A stretch of 13,634 nucleotides of DNA from an uncultured Porphyromonadaceae bacterium (GCA_947178685.1 CAMWZE010000013.1:1-13634); one strand, 5' to 3'; positions 6,614-13,634 are shown, numbered from the stretch's first letter. The notes: a model not told the origin generated them from the letters alone. Program-made: numbers and translations.

Positions 6614-7420
6614 TCAATTACCCACATAATCAATCTTTCCACCCTCATAGAGCCATTCACCGAAATGGAGATTCTCCTTGAAGATCAAATCCCTGGAAAC
6701 TCCGGAAGCGTTCCAGTCTGCAATCAGGGCATTCACTATATTCATGCCCGACATCACCGAAGCCCATCCCTCAGGGTCGAGAGAGAACCACAGGTCGTTC
6801 CACGAAAGAGTCCGGATCTGCCAAGCGAGAATAAACAGGTCAGTATTAATAGCCTCCAGGCGTGTCACCACCTCATTGGCTATGTAATACCGCTCCCCCG
6901 AACTCAGCAGGTTCACCTTATGCTTCTCCGTATTCCCCTCGGCATTGGTAACATCATACGTGCCCGAAGTCACCAGCTGTTTCATGAAAGGATATAGAGC
7001 CGCCATCTGCGCTCCGGCATCGGTAATCTCACGCGAGACAAGAGCCGCGATAGCCGTGCCCTTCAGATTACCCTTTACGGCATTTGTGCACAGCACGATA
7101 TTCTGAGGAATCTCCGTAGTCACAAGCTCCGCAGCACGCTTTATCTGATAAAGATTCTGCATTGCGCCCTGGGCGTTGGAAAGATACTCAAGCATCTTGT
7201 TCTCCACATTGTGAACCCGGTCGAGAGCAACAGTTACGGCAGCCTCTGCTGCAATTATCTGCTCCTGGGTCTTGCGCCGCTTCTTATGTTCCTCCTTAAG
7301 TTCCAGAGTCTGTGCAACCACAGCCGCGGTCAGAGTAGGGTCAGTCTGCTGTGCATAGACATCGATCAACGGAGCAGACAGGATACTCCCGGCAAGCAGG
7401 GATGAAATAATCTTCTTCAT
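6614..7420 (-). CDS. Secreted coiled-coil protein, possibly VirB5/TrbJ-like transfer component
   Basis: A 268-residue exported protein. Residues 1-23 are a standard signal peptide (MKK, hydrophobic core, VYA then QQ at the cleavage site). Residues about 33-80 form a charged helical, coiled-coil-prone region (ELKEEHKKRRKTQEQIIAAE). They are followed by SNAQGAMQNLYQIKRAAEL (81-99), a layout seen in periplasmic conjugation proteins of the VirB5/TrbJ kind and in Bacteroides transfer proteins of the DUF4141 type. The carboxy half has the conserved-looking LAWQIRTLSWNDLWFSLDP. There is no catalytic motif. A role as a periplasmic or surface component of the mating apparatus is likely from context but not shown. 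It follows the primase gene after only 4 nt. Confidence 0.65.
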   Translation of the reverse strand: MKKIISSLLAGSILSAPLIDVYAQQTDPTLTAAVVAQTLELKEEHKKRRKTQEQIIAAEAAVTVALDRVHNVENKMLEYLSNAQGAMQNLYQIKRAAELVTTEIPQNIVLCTNAVKGNLKGTAIAALVSREITDAGAQMAALYPFMKQLVTSGTYDVTNAEGNTEKHKVNLLSSGERYYIANEVVTRLEAINTDLFILAWQIRTLSWNDLWFSLDPEGWASVMSGMNIVNALIADWNASGVSRDLIFKENLHFGEWLYEGGKIDYVGN

Positions 7421-7424
7421 AATT

Positions 7425-8603
7425 CTAAATTTTAAGAGATGAATTGCGTCTTTGAGCCAGATTCAGGTCACGGTCCGACTTGTCAGGATGAAACACCGGC
7501 TCAATGGGCTTCCCCTGAAGACAGTCGTTCCAGTCCTTGAAATTCTTGGGAGCCGACCAGTGCCCGACCTTTCCCCGGATAGGGAAACTCTCGGCCAACT
7601 GCTCAGTGAGGGAGCGGTCAAGGTCAATCTCCTTCTTTACTCCGGCAAGTTCCACCGCCAGCCCCTTCTCAGTCTTGAGGACATTGAAAGGCTTCCCCTC
7701 TGCCAGACCGATAAGACGGACGGCATACATTCGCCCGGCAATGTCATTGTCAAAGCAATCGTAAGGACGAGCACTAGGAAACCGCTTCATTACATCCTGT
7801 ATCTGACCGTCAGAGAAAGTGCCTCCGAGAGAGACAAGAGCAATGTCGCTGTCGAGCCGTGTGCGGTTCATCTGATAGAAAGCCATCGCATCGAGTGCCG
7901 ACTCACAGAAGAACACCGCCTTGACACCCTGACCGTAACCACGGGAGAAATCAGCCACCCATGAAGCCGTGCTGGAATTTGTGCCCGCAGCCTTTGACTT
8001 ATAACCTCCCAAACCGCGAAGCTCATAACCAACCGCACCGATAGTCTTTGAATCAGTGTAAGGAAATCCCACATTATAGCCAGAGAAATTCTCATTACGC
8101 TTGTCATATACAAGTGATATGAAAGGAGAGAAAGCCCTGACAGTCTCGGCCGATATTCCACGCTCTGCAAAAAGAGCCGGGATATGTTCGGCATCTATGC
8201 TCTTGGTCCTGTATCGCGTAGGGTCAAAGACCTGCCGCGAGATATTCTTTCCCGAATACTTCTCGCTGAACTCCGGCTCCGGCATATTAGCAAACCGGGC
8301 AAGAACCTTAGCCACCTTCTGCCAGTCATCCTTCCCATCGACAAAGAAAGAATTGAGGTTTTCCTTAATCAGGGTCACAACATCCCCCTTGCCACCGTCA
8401 CGCCGGAAGAAAGACTGCATCGACTTATCCGAAGTATTGCGGACAATAATAGTGTCAATCTTATGGGAAGCATCGCCAAGAACCATCTCGAAATACCTGC
8501 CTATGCCGGCTTTCTTATCCACGCGGTAGCCCAAGGAGTAAGCCACTTCTTCGATACCCACACGGGATTTCAGTTGCTTGAAATTTACTTTATAGTCAGC
8601 CAT
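7425..8603 (-). CDS. Toprim-domain primase-like protein (DUF3991/Toprim type)
   Basis: A 392-residue protein related to DnaG-type primases carried by mobile elements. The amino part (VNFKQLKSRVGIEEVAYSLG, residues 6-25, through GGKGDVVTLIKENL, 70-83) follows the primase amino-terminal layout. It lacks the CHC2 zinc-finger cysteines. The Toprim domain spans about 226-310: Glu234 in VFFCESALDAM is the first acidic residue, and Asp285 and Asp287 in CFDNDIAGR are the D-x-D pair. FKDWND (355-360) matches the end motif of this group. The expected role is RNA priming or related processing of the transferred single strand in the recipient. Lack of the zinc finger may mean another DNA-binding partner is needed. 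It lies 52 nt after the ArdC-like gene in the same operon. Confidence 0.85.
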   Translation of the reverse strand: MADYKVNFKQLKSRVGIEEVAYSLGYRVDKKAGIGRYFEMVLGDASHKIDTIIVRNTSDKSMQSFFRRDGGKGDVVTLIKENLNSFFVDGKDDWQKVAKVLARFANMPEPEFSEKYSGKNISRQVFDPTRYRTKSIDAEHIPALFAERGISAETVRAFSPFISLVYDKRNENFSGYNVGFPYTDSKTIGAVGYELRGLGGYKSKAAGTNSSTASWVADFSRGYGQGVKAVFFCESALDAMAFYQMNRTRLDSDIALVSLGGTFSDGQIQDVMKRFPSARPYDCFDNDIAGRMYAVRLIGLAEGKPFNVLKTEKGLAVELAGVKKEIDLDRSLTEQLAESFPIRGKVGHWSAPKNFKDWNDCLQGKPIEPVFHPDKSDRDLNLAQRRNSSLKI

Positions 8604-8655
8604 ATTGTTTTACTTCATATAATGATAAGAGCAAGGAGAAGATATAAGGATAATT

Positions 8656-9984
8656 TCAGATGCTCAGAGCCTTCGTTTTCTCAGTCGCTTGAGAAATTTT
8701 TGTAATCTCCGGCTCGAAATGTTTCTTCACCGTCATCGCAAGAAAAGCCTCCTTGTCCCTCATGTCAGTGAGTTGGAAATAAGTCTTGGCAGTTGACTTC
8801 TCGATAGGTTTCAGCCCCATGTCCTGACCCTCGAAAGAGGCACGGAGTGCATAACCGCCGTTGCGTGTCTTGACAATCGCCGCGTTCTTGAAAGGGATTT
8901 CCTCATTCGGGTCAGGAGGTCGTAAAGGGTCATTCTTGATAAGATAAGGTTGTGCACCGAGATTAAGCTGCTGCTGGTCCACACGATCAAGAATCAGTTC
9001 GGAAGCCTTGTTGACATCCGTCATAACCGAAGTGATGAACTTTGGCTCCTGCTTCAGGGTCTCGATCCAGGAATCAAGATAAGCAGCCGAGTTGTCGGTA
9101 ATCTTATTGTCAAAACCCATCGAGTGAGACACCATCGCAGCCGTAAGTTCAGCAACCAGTTCCTCCTTGGCATATTTCTTGTCGCCGAACCTGCCGCCCA
9201 TCTCACGGTTAAGACGCTCAGGTGTCATCGTGGAATGAGCCATTTCATGCAGCATCGTGGAATAGAACTCCTGACCGCTCCGGTAAATCTCATCTGCCGT
9301 TCCCCCCTGATTGAACTGGGCCTTCATCGGAAGCACCACCATGTCATGCGAGGGAGAATAGTAGGCACCGCTCTGGGGAGTGTCAGCCTTTATGGGGCAC
9401 AGCCAAGACTGCTGTCGTATCATCTCGTCAAGAGCAGGGTGCATATACATACCACGGACATCAGAGAACTCCGGAGCCTTGAACTTGTCGAGAAGTTTCT
9501 GCACACGCTCCGGCTGCACATCCTTAAGATTCGTCTGGTCGATGTTATAGACCGGGAAAGCCTTGACGAAAGGAATAACCAGCAGATCCTTGCGCTCCTC
9601 CTTGCTCATTGCCCGGTAGTCATGTTCCTGAACCTTTCGTCCGTTCTTGTCCTTTACCATCATGTCCCAATACACCACCGGGAAAGACTTCTCACCCTTA
9701 AGAACATGAGCCTTGAGATTGTGGGCCTGGTTGAACGTGAGATAGACCGGAGTCCTGTAACCCGACATGGCAGTGTGCATCTGGAGAAAGAAAGAATTGG
9801 AACCCGAATAGTTGCGTCCGCCTACATTCTGAGGAAGACCACTGGAACCTGCACCGTCAATCCAGCCCTTCTTCCAGTCGGAGGCCTTCATCTGCTCCAT
9901 GCGGTCGATCATCATCTGAGCGAAACGGTCGAGCGCGGCCTGACCCGCGCCCACCGTCTGCTGCGGACGAGGATTATCAGTCAT
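8656..9984 (-). CDS. ArdC-like anti-restriction protein with zinc metallopeptidase domain
   Basis: Numbered from the upstream ATG at 9996, the protein has an ArdC-type amino-terminal domain (about 20-160). Its landmarks are DWKKGW (40-45), GRNYSGSNSFFL (60-71), PVYLTFNQA (83-91) and FPVYNIDQT (147-155). A zincin metallopeptidase domain follows, with HEMAH at 250-254 and a third metal ligand in EELVAE (278-283). This pairing is typical of polyvalent proteins injected with plasmid or phage DNA. ArdC relatives bind single-stranded DNA and block restriction, and the peptidase is believed to cut host defence proteins. The tail 365-430 (GYALRASFEGQDMGL, then EAFLAMTVKKHF) resembles the repeat unit in the MutS-domain protein of this operon. 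The start at 9984 (MTDN) overlaps the small acidic gene by 8 nt; the ATG at 9996 would overlap by 20. Confidence 0.88.
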   Translation of the reverse strand: MTDNPRPQQTVGAGQAALDRFAQMMIDRMEQMKASDWKKGWIDGAGSSGLPQNVGGRNYSGSNSFFLQMHTAMSGYRTPVYLTFNQAHNLKAHVLKGEKSFPVVYWDMMVKDKNGRKVQEHDYRAMSKEERKDLLVIPFVKAFPVYNIDQTNLKDVQPERVQKLLDKFKAPEFSDVRGMYMHPALDEMIRQQSWLCPIKADTPQSGAYYSPSHDMVVLPMKAQFNQGGTADEIYRSGQEFYSTMLHEMAHSTMTPERLNREMGGRFGDKKYAKEELVAELTAAMVSHSMGFDNKITDNSAAYLDSWIETLKQEPKFITSVMTDVNKASELILDRVDQQQLNLGAQPYLIKNDPLRPPDPNEEIPFKNAAIVKTRNGGYALRASFEGQDMGLKPIEKSTAKTYFQLTDMRDKEAFLAMTVKKHFEPEITKISQATEKTKALSI

Positions 9985-10264
9985 TCCAAATGCCATAGTC
10001 CTCGTCGTCGATCAACTGCTTCTCCATCATATCAATCTCCGTCTGTTCCAGAAAGAACTCAGCCGCGTCATCGGACGGATCCACACCGTGGCTGTCGCAC
10101 CAATCGATGAACTCCTGTGCTGAATCACCCTCCAGCACAAAACGGAGCTGACCTATGACACCCTCCTGAAGGAGCTGAAGACGCTCATCATAAGAGAGAG
10201 GAGCGTGGGTCTGCTCGAAATCTTTATCTGTATTCTCCATATTACTCATAAATAGAAAATTCAT
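9977..10264 (-). CDS. Small acidic protein of unknown function
   Basis: This protein has at most 95 residues and is strongly acidic (runs such as DPSDDAAEFFLEQTEIDMMEKQLIDDEDYG). It has no cysteine pairs, membrane segment or enzyme motif that I can see. In-frame ATGs at 10264, 10249 and 10240 all precede the conserved-looking LSYDERLQLLQEG stretch. The last two give MSNMENTDK or MENTDK, which look more natural than the hydrophobic MNFLFM beginning. The gene lies 12 nt after the MutS-domain gene and overlaps the ArdC-like gene, so it is firmly part of the operon. An acidic protein next to anti-restriction genes could mimic DNA or act as a partner for ArdC, but that is speculation. Confidence 0.7.
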   Translation of the reverse strand: MNFLFMSNMENTDKDFEQTHAPLSYDERLQLLQEGVIGQLRFVLEGDSAQEFIDWCDSHGVDPSDDAAEFFLEQTEIDMMEKQLIDDEDYGIWND

Positions 10265-10276
10265 TTTACCTGTTGT

Positions 10277-11563
10277 TTACATCTTCATCGAACGGGACTT
10301 CTCCTGCTTCACCGGATTGGAGATAATGCTCTTGATTTCATCACCTAGATGCTTCACGGCGAGCTGGTCGCGAGTGGCAGTCTTGGCCTTGAAAAGGGCA
10401 TATCCATCGTCAAAGGAAATCTCCTTTCTCGAAGTCTTTCCCTTCTCACCAAGGTCAGCCGACACATACCACTTATTGTCCTTGCGGTCTTTCACCACAC
10501 GCCCGCTTCCCGGTTCCATCCCTTCCGGAAGCTTAAACTTCTCGTAAGCTGCTTTCAGATGAAGACGTTCACCGAAATTCTTCTCCACAAGCTGACCGGG
10601 AGTCATCACGCGGTCGAAATATGCGTTCAAATCATGACGCGATGCAATGGTAGACATCTTTTTATCGCCGACCTGGACATAGAACTTATACTTGCCGAAA
10701 TCGGCATTATCAACATTCTTTTCCTTATAGATATTGAACTTGTCAATTGTCATGTTCCCCTTGGGACCGACAAGCACGTTGGGAGTCTTGAAAGCCACAT
10801 CAGGCACACGCTCCATAAGTTTTGTGGGATAATACTTCTCCATAAGCTGCGGCACCGTCATCTCCTTCTTCTTGTAGGCTTCAAGATCGGCAGCATCCAT
10901 CTTCTGCGGCTTCAGCTGCACACCGTTCAACTTGGCAGTGAAATACCAGTCCTTGCTGTCGAGAGTGCTCTGGAAAGCATGGCCATGAGTGACCTTGTCG
11001 CCGTTGACCGTCACCATCTGAGGCTCACGCTTCTTAGTCTCCGTCTTAGCCTCCTGTGCCTGTCCGGACTTCTGTTCTGTCTTCTGCTCAGGCTTCTGTT
11101 CCGTCTTCTGCTCCTTGACCTTTGCAGCCACGGGAGCCTCCTTGACGGTTTCCTCTTTCTTTTTCCTTGGCATTTTGGTATCTTTTATTGATTCATCATT
11201 CTTGGGATTTGCCGGAGTGATCAGCTCCGTAGGCTTAATCTGCTTCCGGTCCTTCCTTTTCAGGGCCGGGTCCTCCAGTTGCTCGCAGATTGCGATACGG
11301 TGTCCGGCACGCACGAGCTTCGGGAGATAGGTGTCAAGAGCATGATGCGGAAAACCCGCAAGATCAACCGACTCCTTGCCGACCTTCCTGTTGGTAAGGA
11401 CGATGTCGACTTCCTTGGAAGCCTTGACGGCATCCTCCTTGTAAGTCTCGTAGAAATCACCGACCCTGAAAAGAAGGATGGAGTCAGGATGCTTCTTCTT
11501 CATCTCCGAATAATGGGAAAGCAGGGAAGAAAGGCCGGCCTTTTCCTTTGATTTTCCAGCCAT
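10277..11563 (-). CDS. MutS domain I fused to DUF3945-like repeats (polyvalent protein)
   Basis: A 428-residue protein. Residues 12-120 match MutS domain I, the mismatch-recognition domain: HYSEMKKKHPDSILLFRVGDFYETY retains the F-x-E motif (Phe37, Glu39), and AGFPHHALDTYLPKLV (69-84) and AICEQLEDPAL (91-101) follow in the expected order. The connector, core, clamp and ATPase domains of MutS are absent, so it is not a repair ATPase. A Lys/Glu/Gln-rich linker (131-180) contains short EQKTEQKPEQK-type repeats. The remainder has three tandem repeats (about 205-250, 292-334 and 364-411). Each has a Y/F-x-rich beta hairpin (DWYFTAKLNG, YKFYVQVGDK, NKWYVSADLG) and a helix ending in a T-x-x-QL segment. 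Such fusions occur in Bacteroidota mobile elements. It may bind distorted or mispaired DNA during strand transfer (inference). It starts 3 nt after the DUF4099/DUF3945 gene. Confidence 0.85.
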   Translation of the reverse strand: MAGKSKEKAGLSSLLSHYSEMKKKHPDSILLFRVGDFYETYKEDAVKASKEVDIVLTNRKVGKESVDLAGFPHHALDTYLPKLVRAGHRIAICEQLEDPALKRKDRKQIKPTELITPANPKNDESIKDTKMPRKKKEETVKEAPVAAKVKEQKTEQKPEQKTEQKSGQAQEAKTETKKREPQMVTVNGDKVTHGHAFQSTLDSKDWYFTAKLNGVQLKPQKMDAADLEAYKKKEMTVPQLMEKYYPTKLMERVPDVAFKTPNVLVGPKGNMTIDKFNIYKEKNVDNADFGKYKFYVQVGDKKMSTIASRHDLNAYFDRVMTPGQLVEKNFGERLHLKAAYEKFKLPEGMEPGSGRVVKDRKDNKWYVSADLGEKGKTSRKEISFDDGYALFKAKTATRDQLAVKHLGDEIKSIISNPVKQEKSRSMKM

Positions 11564-11566
11564 ACC

Positions 11567-12352
11567 TTACATCTTTAGTCCCGATGACTGTTTCTCATCC
11601 TTGGTCGGAGCCAGACGGATGGCGCGGTCACGGGAATCACGGTCAACAACCTGCTGATACTCCCATCTGTTCTTGTCGGTCATCACCAGACCCACAAACT
11701 CGGGATGCTCGATGTCATACTTCATCTTCTGCTGGCGTTCCCATTCCTTCATGTCGCCGTTGATGACCTTGAAACCCTGAGGCTCCTTGAGGTCTATGCC
11801 GACAGTCACCTTTTCACCGCCAACGTTGAGTTCCATAGGCTTACCCTCGCGGACAGCCTGTTTCTGCTGCGTGCCGAGTTCGATGTCATTGACTTTCTCC
11901 ATATCCTTCAGCTTCTCTTCAATCTTAAGGTCGGTAATACGCTTGTGGATAACCGATTTGGTCTCCGGGTCAAGCTGGAGATAACGGTTCGATTTCTCAC
12001 CGTCCATATCGATAGATTTTCTGACAACCTCGCCATTACGGAGACGTTCAGCCTCCTGAGGCGTGAGATTGAGAATCCTGTTACGGCTCTCGTCAAGGTC
12101 AGCCCTTACAGGATAAGCCATCAACGCCGGATTGCCGAATTTGTCCGCTGTCATCTGGAGTTTGAGGGGCAAGGTGATAGTCTCACCGTTCCGGGCGTTG
12201 ATGGATACCTGCAGCAATGGGGTGACTTCACCCGAGACAAGTGCCTTCTTGACTTCCTGAGGCAGAAGATCCGCTTTCTCCTTGTCGATACCGAGAAGCC
12301 GGAGCTTCTCATAAGGAAGTGCTTCGGGAATATTCTTATCTTCCATTTGCAT
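11567..12352 (-). CDS. DUF4099/DUF3945 protein, first gene of the operon
   Basis: A 261-residue soluble protein. The first 85 residues (PEALPYEKLRLLGIDKEKADLL, then GEVTPLLQVSINARNGETITLPLKL) follow the DUF4099 pattern, with a helix pair that resembles a small DNA-binding or docking unit. From about 90 onward, LNLTPQEAERLRNGEVVRKSI and RYLQLDPETKSVIHKRI follow the DUF3945 pattern. Both families are almost confined to Bacteroidota conjugative elements and their biochemical roles are unknown. The protein ends in SSGLKM, close to the SRSMKM end of the next protein, which hints at a shared interaction tail. It is the promoter-proximal gene of the nine-gene minus-strand operon. ATGs at 12352 and 12346 are both possible starts. 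Confidence 0.85.
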   Translation of the reverse strand: MQMEDKNIPEALPYEKLRLLGIDKEKADLLPQEVKKALVSGEVTPLLQVSINARNGETITLPLKLQMTADKFGNPALMAYPVRADLDESRNRILNLTPQEAERLRNGEVVRKSIDMDGEKSNRYLQLDPETKSVIHKRITDLKIEEKLKDMEKVNDIELGTQQKQAVREGKPMELNVGGEKVTVGIDLKEPQGFKVINGDMKEWERQQKMKYDIEHPEFVGLVMTDKNRWEYQQVVDRDSRDRAIRLAPTKDEKQSSGLKM

Positions 12353-12379
12353 TTAATTGAAAAATGATTACTAAATTTG
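12346..12379 (+). promoter_or_regulatory. Promoter of the glucosaminidase gene
   Basis: TTTG (12346-12349) and TAAATTTG (12372-12379), with a 22-base spacer, resemble a Bacteroidota promoter on the plus strand with a slightly long spacer. Transcription would start near 12386 and leave a leader of about 55 nt before the ATG at 12440. The -33 element overlaps the start codons of the divergent DUF4099/DUF3945 gene. Confidence 0.5.
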
Positions 12380-12406
12380 CAGTGGCAAAACCGCATTTCT
12401 TCAGTG

Positions 12407-12414
12407 CAAAATTA
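12407..12414 (-). promoter_or_regulatory. -7 box of the long minus-strand operon
   Basis: Read on the minus strand, TAATTTTG matches the Bacteroidota -7 consensus TAnnTTTG and sits about 55 nt before the ATG of the DUF4099/DUF3945 gene. A -33 TTG at 19-21 bases is not evident, so the promoter may be weak or need an activator. It faces the divergent promoter for the glucosaminidase gene. The direct repeats CAGTGGCAAAA (12380-12390) and CAGTGCAAAA (12402-12411), 22 bp apart, lie between and over the two start regions and could be a regulator site. Confidence 0.55.
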
Positions 12415-12420
12415 TCCACA
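12412..12420 (+). promoter_or_regulatory. Consensus DnaA box overlapping the operon promoter
   Basis: TTATCCACA is a perfect match to the classical DnaA box. It overlaps the -7 box of the minus-strand operon by three bases. A lone nine-base match can be chance, but its position suggests possible control by DnaA. No second box or AT-rich unwinding cluster accompanies it, so a replication origin is not supported. Confidence 0.35.
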
Positions 12421-12439
12421 GTAAAAATCACGAGAAGAA

Positions 12440-13108
12440 ATGTGTTACAAGATTCTGAACCTGATGGTCATGCTGACGCTACCGTTCTTGGCGTCGGCGC
12501 AGTTCCATACAATTACAAAAGAAAATGAAATCCCTTATTTTACCAAAGGGAAAGAGATATATCCGGTTGAAACAGAAAGAAGTACAAAAATAGTTGTCGA
12601 TTCTATAGCAGAAGAAAGCGCAAAAACAATTCAATCCGGTGCTAATGATGTAGCTACGGAAAGTACACCTAAATGCAACACCTACACGTCATCCGAATCG
12701 CGCTATGAGTATGCCAGAGCGAGGGGGCGGAAGCCCAGGAGCATATCCAAGGAAGAACGGAAGGAAGTCAGGCGCAAATTGCCCGAACTGACCATACCCA
12801 ATCTGTACGAGGAAATAAAGAGGAACAATATCAAATATCCGAAGATAGTACTGGCGCAGGCAATACTTGAAACCGGGTGGTTCAAGTCATCGGTATGCCG
12901 GAACAAGAACAATCTCTTCGGTCTGACCAATCCCCGGACAAAGAACTATTACGAGTTTGACCACTGGACCGAGTCAGTGGCAGCATACTACTCCAAAGTA
13001 CAATACCGTTACAAATCCGGCAACTACCTGTTGTGGCTAAAGAAGATAGGGTATGCGGAAGACCCGGGATATATTCAGGCAGTGATAAGAGTGCTGAGAC
13101 AATTATAA
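12440..13108 (+). CDS. Secreted glucosaminidase-family peptidoglycan hydrolase
   Basis: A 222-residue exported protein. The signal peptide covers residues 1-20 (ending FLASA before QF). A polar, poorly conserved spacer follows (21-110). The glucosaminidase domain (PF01832 type) takes up 115-222. KYPKIVLAQAILETGWFKSS (133-152) carries the predicted catalytic Glu144. CRNKNNLFGLTNPRTKNY (153-170) is the characteristic N-NLFG-turn, and WTESVAAYYSKVQ (176-188) and YAEDPGYIQAVIRV (205-218) complete the fold. Such enzymes cut the N-acetylglucosaminyl bond of peptidoglycan. Next to a transfer operon it probably opens the wall for a secretion channel, the role VirB1 plays elsewhere; this is inference. 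It is the only rightward gene in the window. The spacer-coding part is more AT-rich than the domain-coding part. Confidence 0.85.
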   Translation: MCYKILNLMVMLTLPFLASAQFHTITKENEIPYFTKGKEIYPVETERSTKIVVDSIAEESAKTIQSGANDVATESTPKCNTYTSSESRYEYARARGRKPRSISKEERKEVRRKLPELTIPNLYEEIKRNNIKYPKIVLAQAILETGWFKSSVCRNKNNLFGLTNPRTKNYYEFDHWTESVAAYYSKVQYRYKSGNYLLWLKKIGYAEDPGYIQAVIRVLRQL

Positions 13109-13634
13109 CAATCGCTTCTCTTGTCGTCCTAGATTTATAAAATAGTAAAATGACATTGATACCAAGCAATGATGCGCTTAAATTGAACGGATTTCATAAC
13201 GCTTAAAAATCTAAGCATTCTTGTGTTTTCATGACGAATAGGATGTAATCTAAAAAAGATTAATTATCTTTGTATTGTTAATTAAAGGCATGGTGGTTTG
13301 GAGCAATTCAATCTGAATATCTTCAAATAAATATTGTAAGATTATTGGATGTCCCACTTAAAGCAAACTATAATCTATCTAATTGTAAAGTCTTCTATTA
13401 AATGAGTTCCTATTGTATATATTATAGAGCATACCCTCTAGCATACAGGATTGACCTCATTCTAAGCCTAAATACAGTGTTACCTTGTATCTGCGCTCAC
13501 TCGTTTAGAGCTAGACGATTTTAATAGTTTGCTTAATTCGTTTCATGTTAGCCACTTTGCTCCACATCATTATTTGTGCTTTAAAACCACAATAGTCAAT
13601 AAAAAAATTAATTTTAAATACAAATGCCCACTCT
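13109..13634. other. AT-rich non-coding right end
   Basis: No supported gene lies after the glucosaminidase stop. Frames in both strands are short and broken; a minus-strand run of about 18 codons beginning MWSKVANMKRIKQ (near 13571) stops quickly and matches nothing I can name. Small stems exist: CATTG/CAATG (13154-13171) and GCTTA/TAAGC (13201-13216). Neither has a T tract, so no terminator for the hydrolase gene is evident. The plus strand has one perfect -7 box (listed separately). Confidence 0.55.
13265..13272 (+). promoter_or_regulatory. Candidate orphan -7 box
   Basis: TATCTTTG is a perfect TAnnTTTG match on the plus strand, but no TTTG or TTG lies 19-21 bases upstream and no gene follows for more than 350 bases. 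It could drive a small RNA or a gene beyond the window. In AT-rich DNA a chance match is quite possible. Confidence 0.25.

Noticed and set aside
8950..10110. Long plus-strand open frame (386 codons) opposite the ArdC-like gene
   Set aside because: It is antisense to a well-supported zinc peptidase and its product is Arg/His/Leu-rich low-complexity sequence, as expected of a shadow frame.
11030..11120. Short repeated CTTCTG/TTCTG words as a DNA tandem repeat or CRISPR-like array
   Set aside because: They encode the EQK-rich linker of the MutS-domain protein; units are irregular and there are no unique spacers. No CRISPR array is seen anywhere in the window.
10349..11191. Long plus-strand open frame (280 codons) opposite the MutS-domain gene
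   Set aside because: The Leu-rich product mirrors the Lys/Glu-rich codons of the real gene, and no start context or family match supports it.
12412..12420. Replication origin at the DnaA box
   Set aside because: Only one box is present, with no cluster, no iterons and no replication initiator gene nearby.
13280..13634. Remnant of a transposase on the minus strand
   Set aside because: Only very short peptides can be read between stops, with no recognisable motif, terminal inverted repeats or target-site duplication.

Overview
The window looks like part of a Bacteroidales (Bacteroides, Parabacteroides, Prevotella or Muribaculaceae type) conjugative element, either an integrative conjugative element or a large conjugative plasmid. 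The evidence is a row of proteins typical of such elements: DUF4099/DUF3945, a MutS domain I fusion, an ArdC-like zinc peptidase, a Toprim primase, topoisomerase-type zinc-ribbon repeats and an H1-like small protein. Promoters match the Bacteroidota -7 consensus TAnnTTTG, and ribosome binding sites are not recognisable, as is usual in that phylum. No relaxase, coupling protein, VirB4-type ATPase or integrase lies inside the window, so the assignment to a conjugative element is by association.

Layout from left to right: (a) 1-356 is AT-rich non-coding DNA with a perfect 15-bp inverted repeat. (b) 357-3631 (minus) is a two-gene operon: a 1014-residue protein joining a calcineurin-like metallophosphoesterase to a STAND/NACHT-like P-loop NTPase, followed after 5 nt by a 74-residue XRE-type repressor. 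Its promoter carries a 13-bp direct repeat. This looks like a conflict or anti-phage module. (c) 3928-4829 (minus) is a phosphoribosyltransferase-fold protein overlapping or abutting a SLOG-superfamily (DUF2493) nucleotide-binding protein. (d) 4830-5243 is a gene-free, hairpin-rich stretch that includes an intrinsic terminator for the operon to its right. (e) 5244-12352 (minus) is one long, tightly packed operon of nine genes. In transcription order these are DUF4099/DUF3945, MutS-I fusion, small acidic protein, ArdC-like protein, Toprim primase, a secreted coiled-coil protein, a zinc-ribbon protein, a probable lipoprotein and the H1-like protein. (f) 12353-12439 is a divergent promoter region with a consensus DnaA box. 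(g) 12440-13108 (plus) is a secreted glucosaminidase-family peptidoglycan hydrolase. (h) 13109-13634 is AT-rich and has no gene I can support.

How the parts may work together (inference): the 5244-12352 operon supplies proteins that handle and protect the incoming DNA strand (anti-restriction, priming, DNA binding) plus two envelope proteins. The divergent hydrolase would open peptidoglycan for a transfer apparatus encoded elsewhere. The left 5 kb is accessory cargo. The phosphoesterase-NTPase gene is visibly AT-rich (17 of 60 bases are G or C in 2401-2460, against 30 of 60 in 9121-9180), which suggests separate acquisition. The best candidates for under-described biology are the metallophosphoesterase-STAND/XRE pair, the SLOG/phosphoribosyltransferase pair and the structured non-coding stretch 4860-5144.
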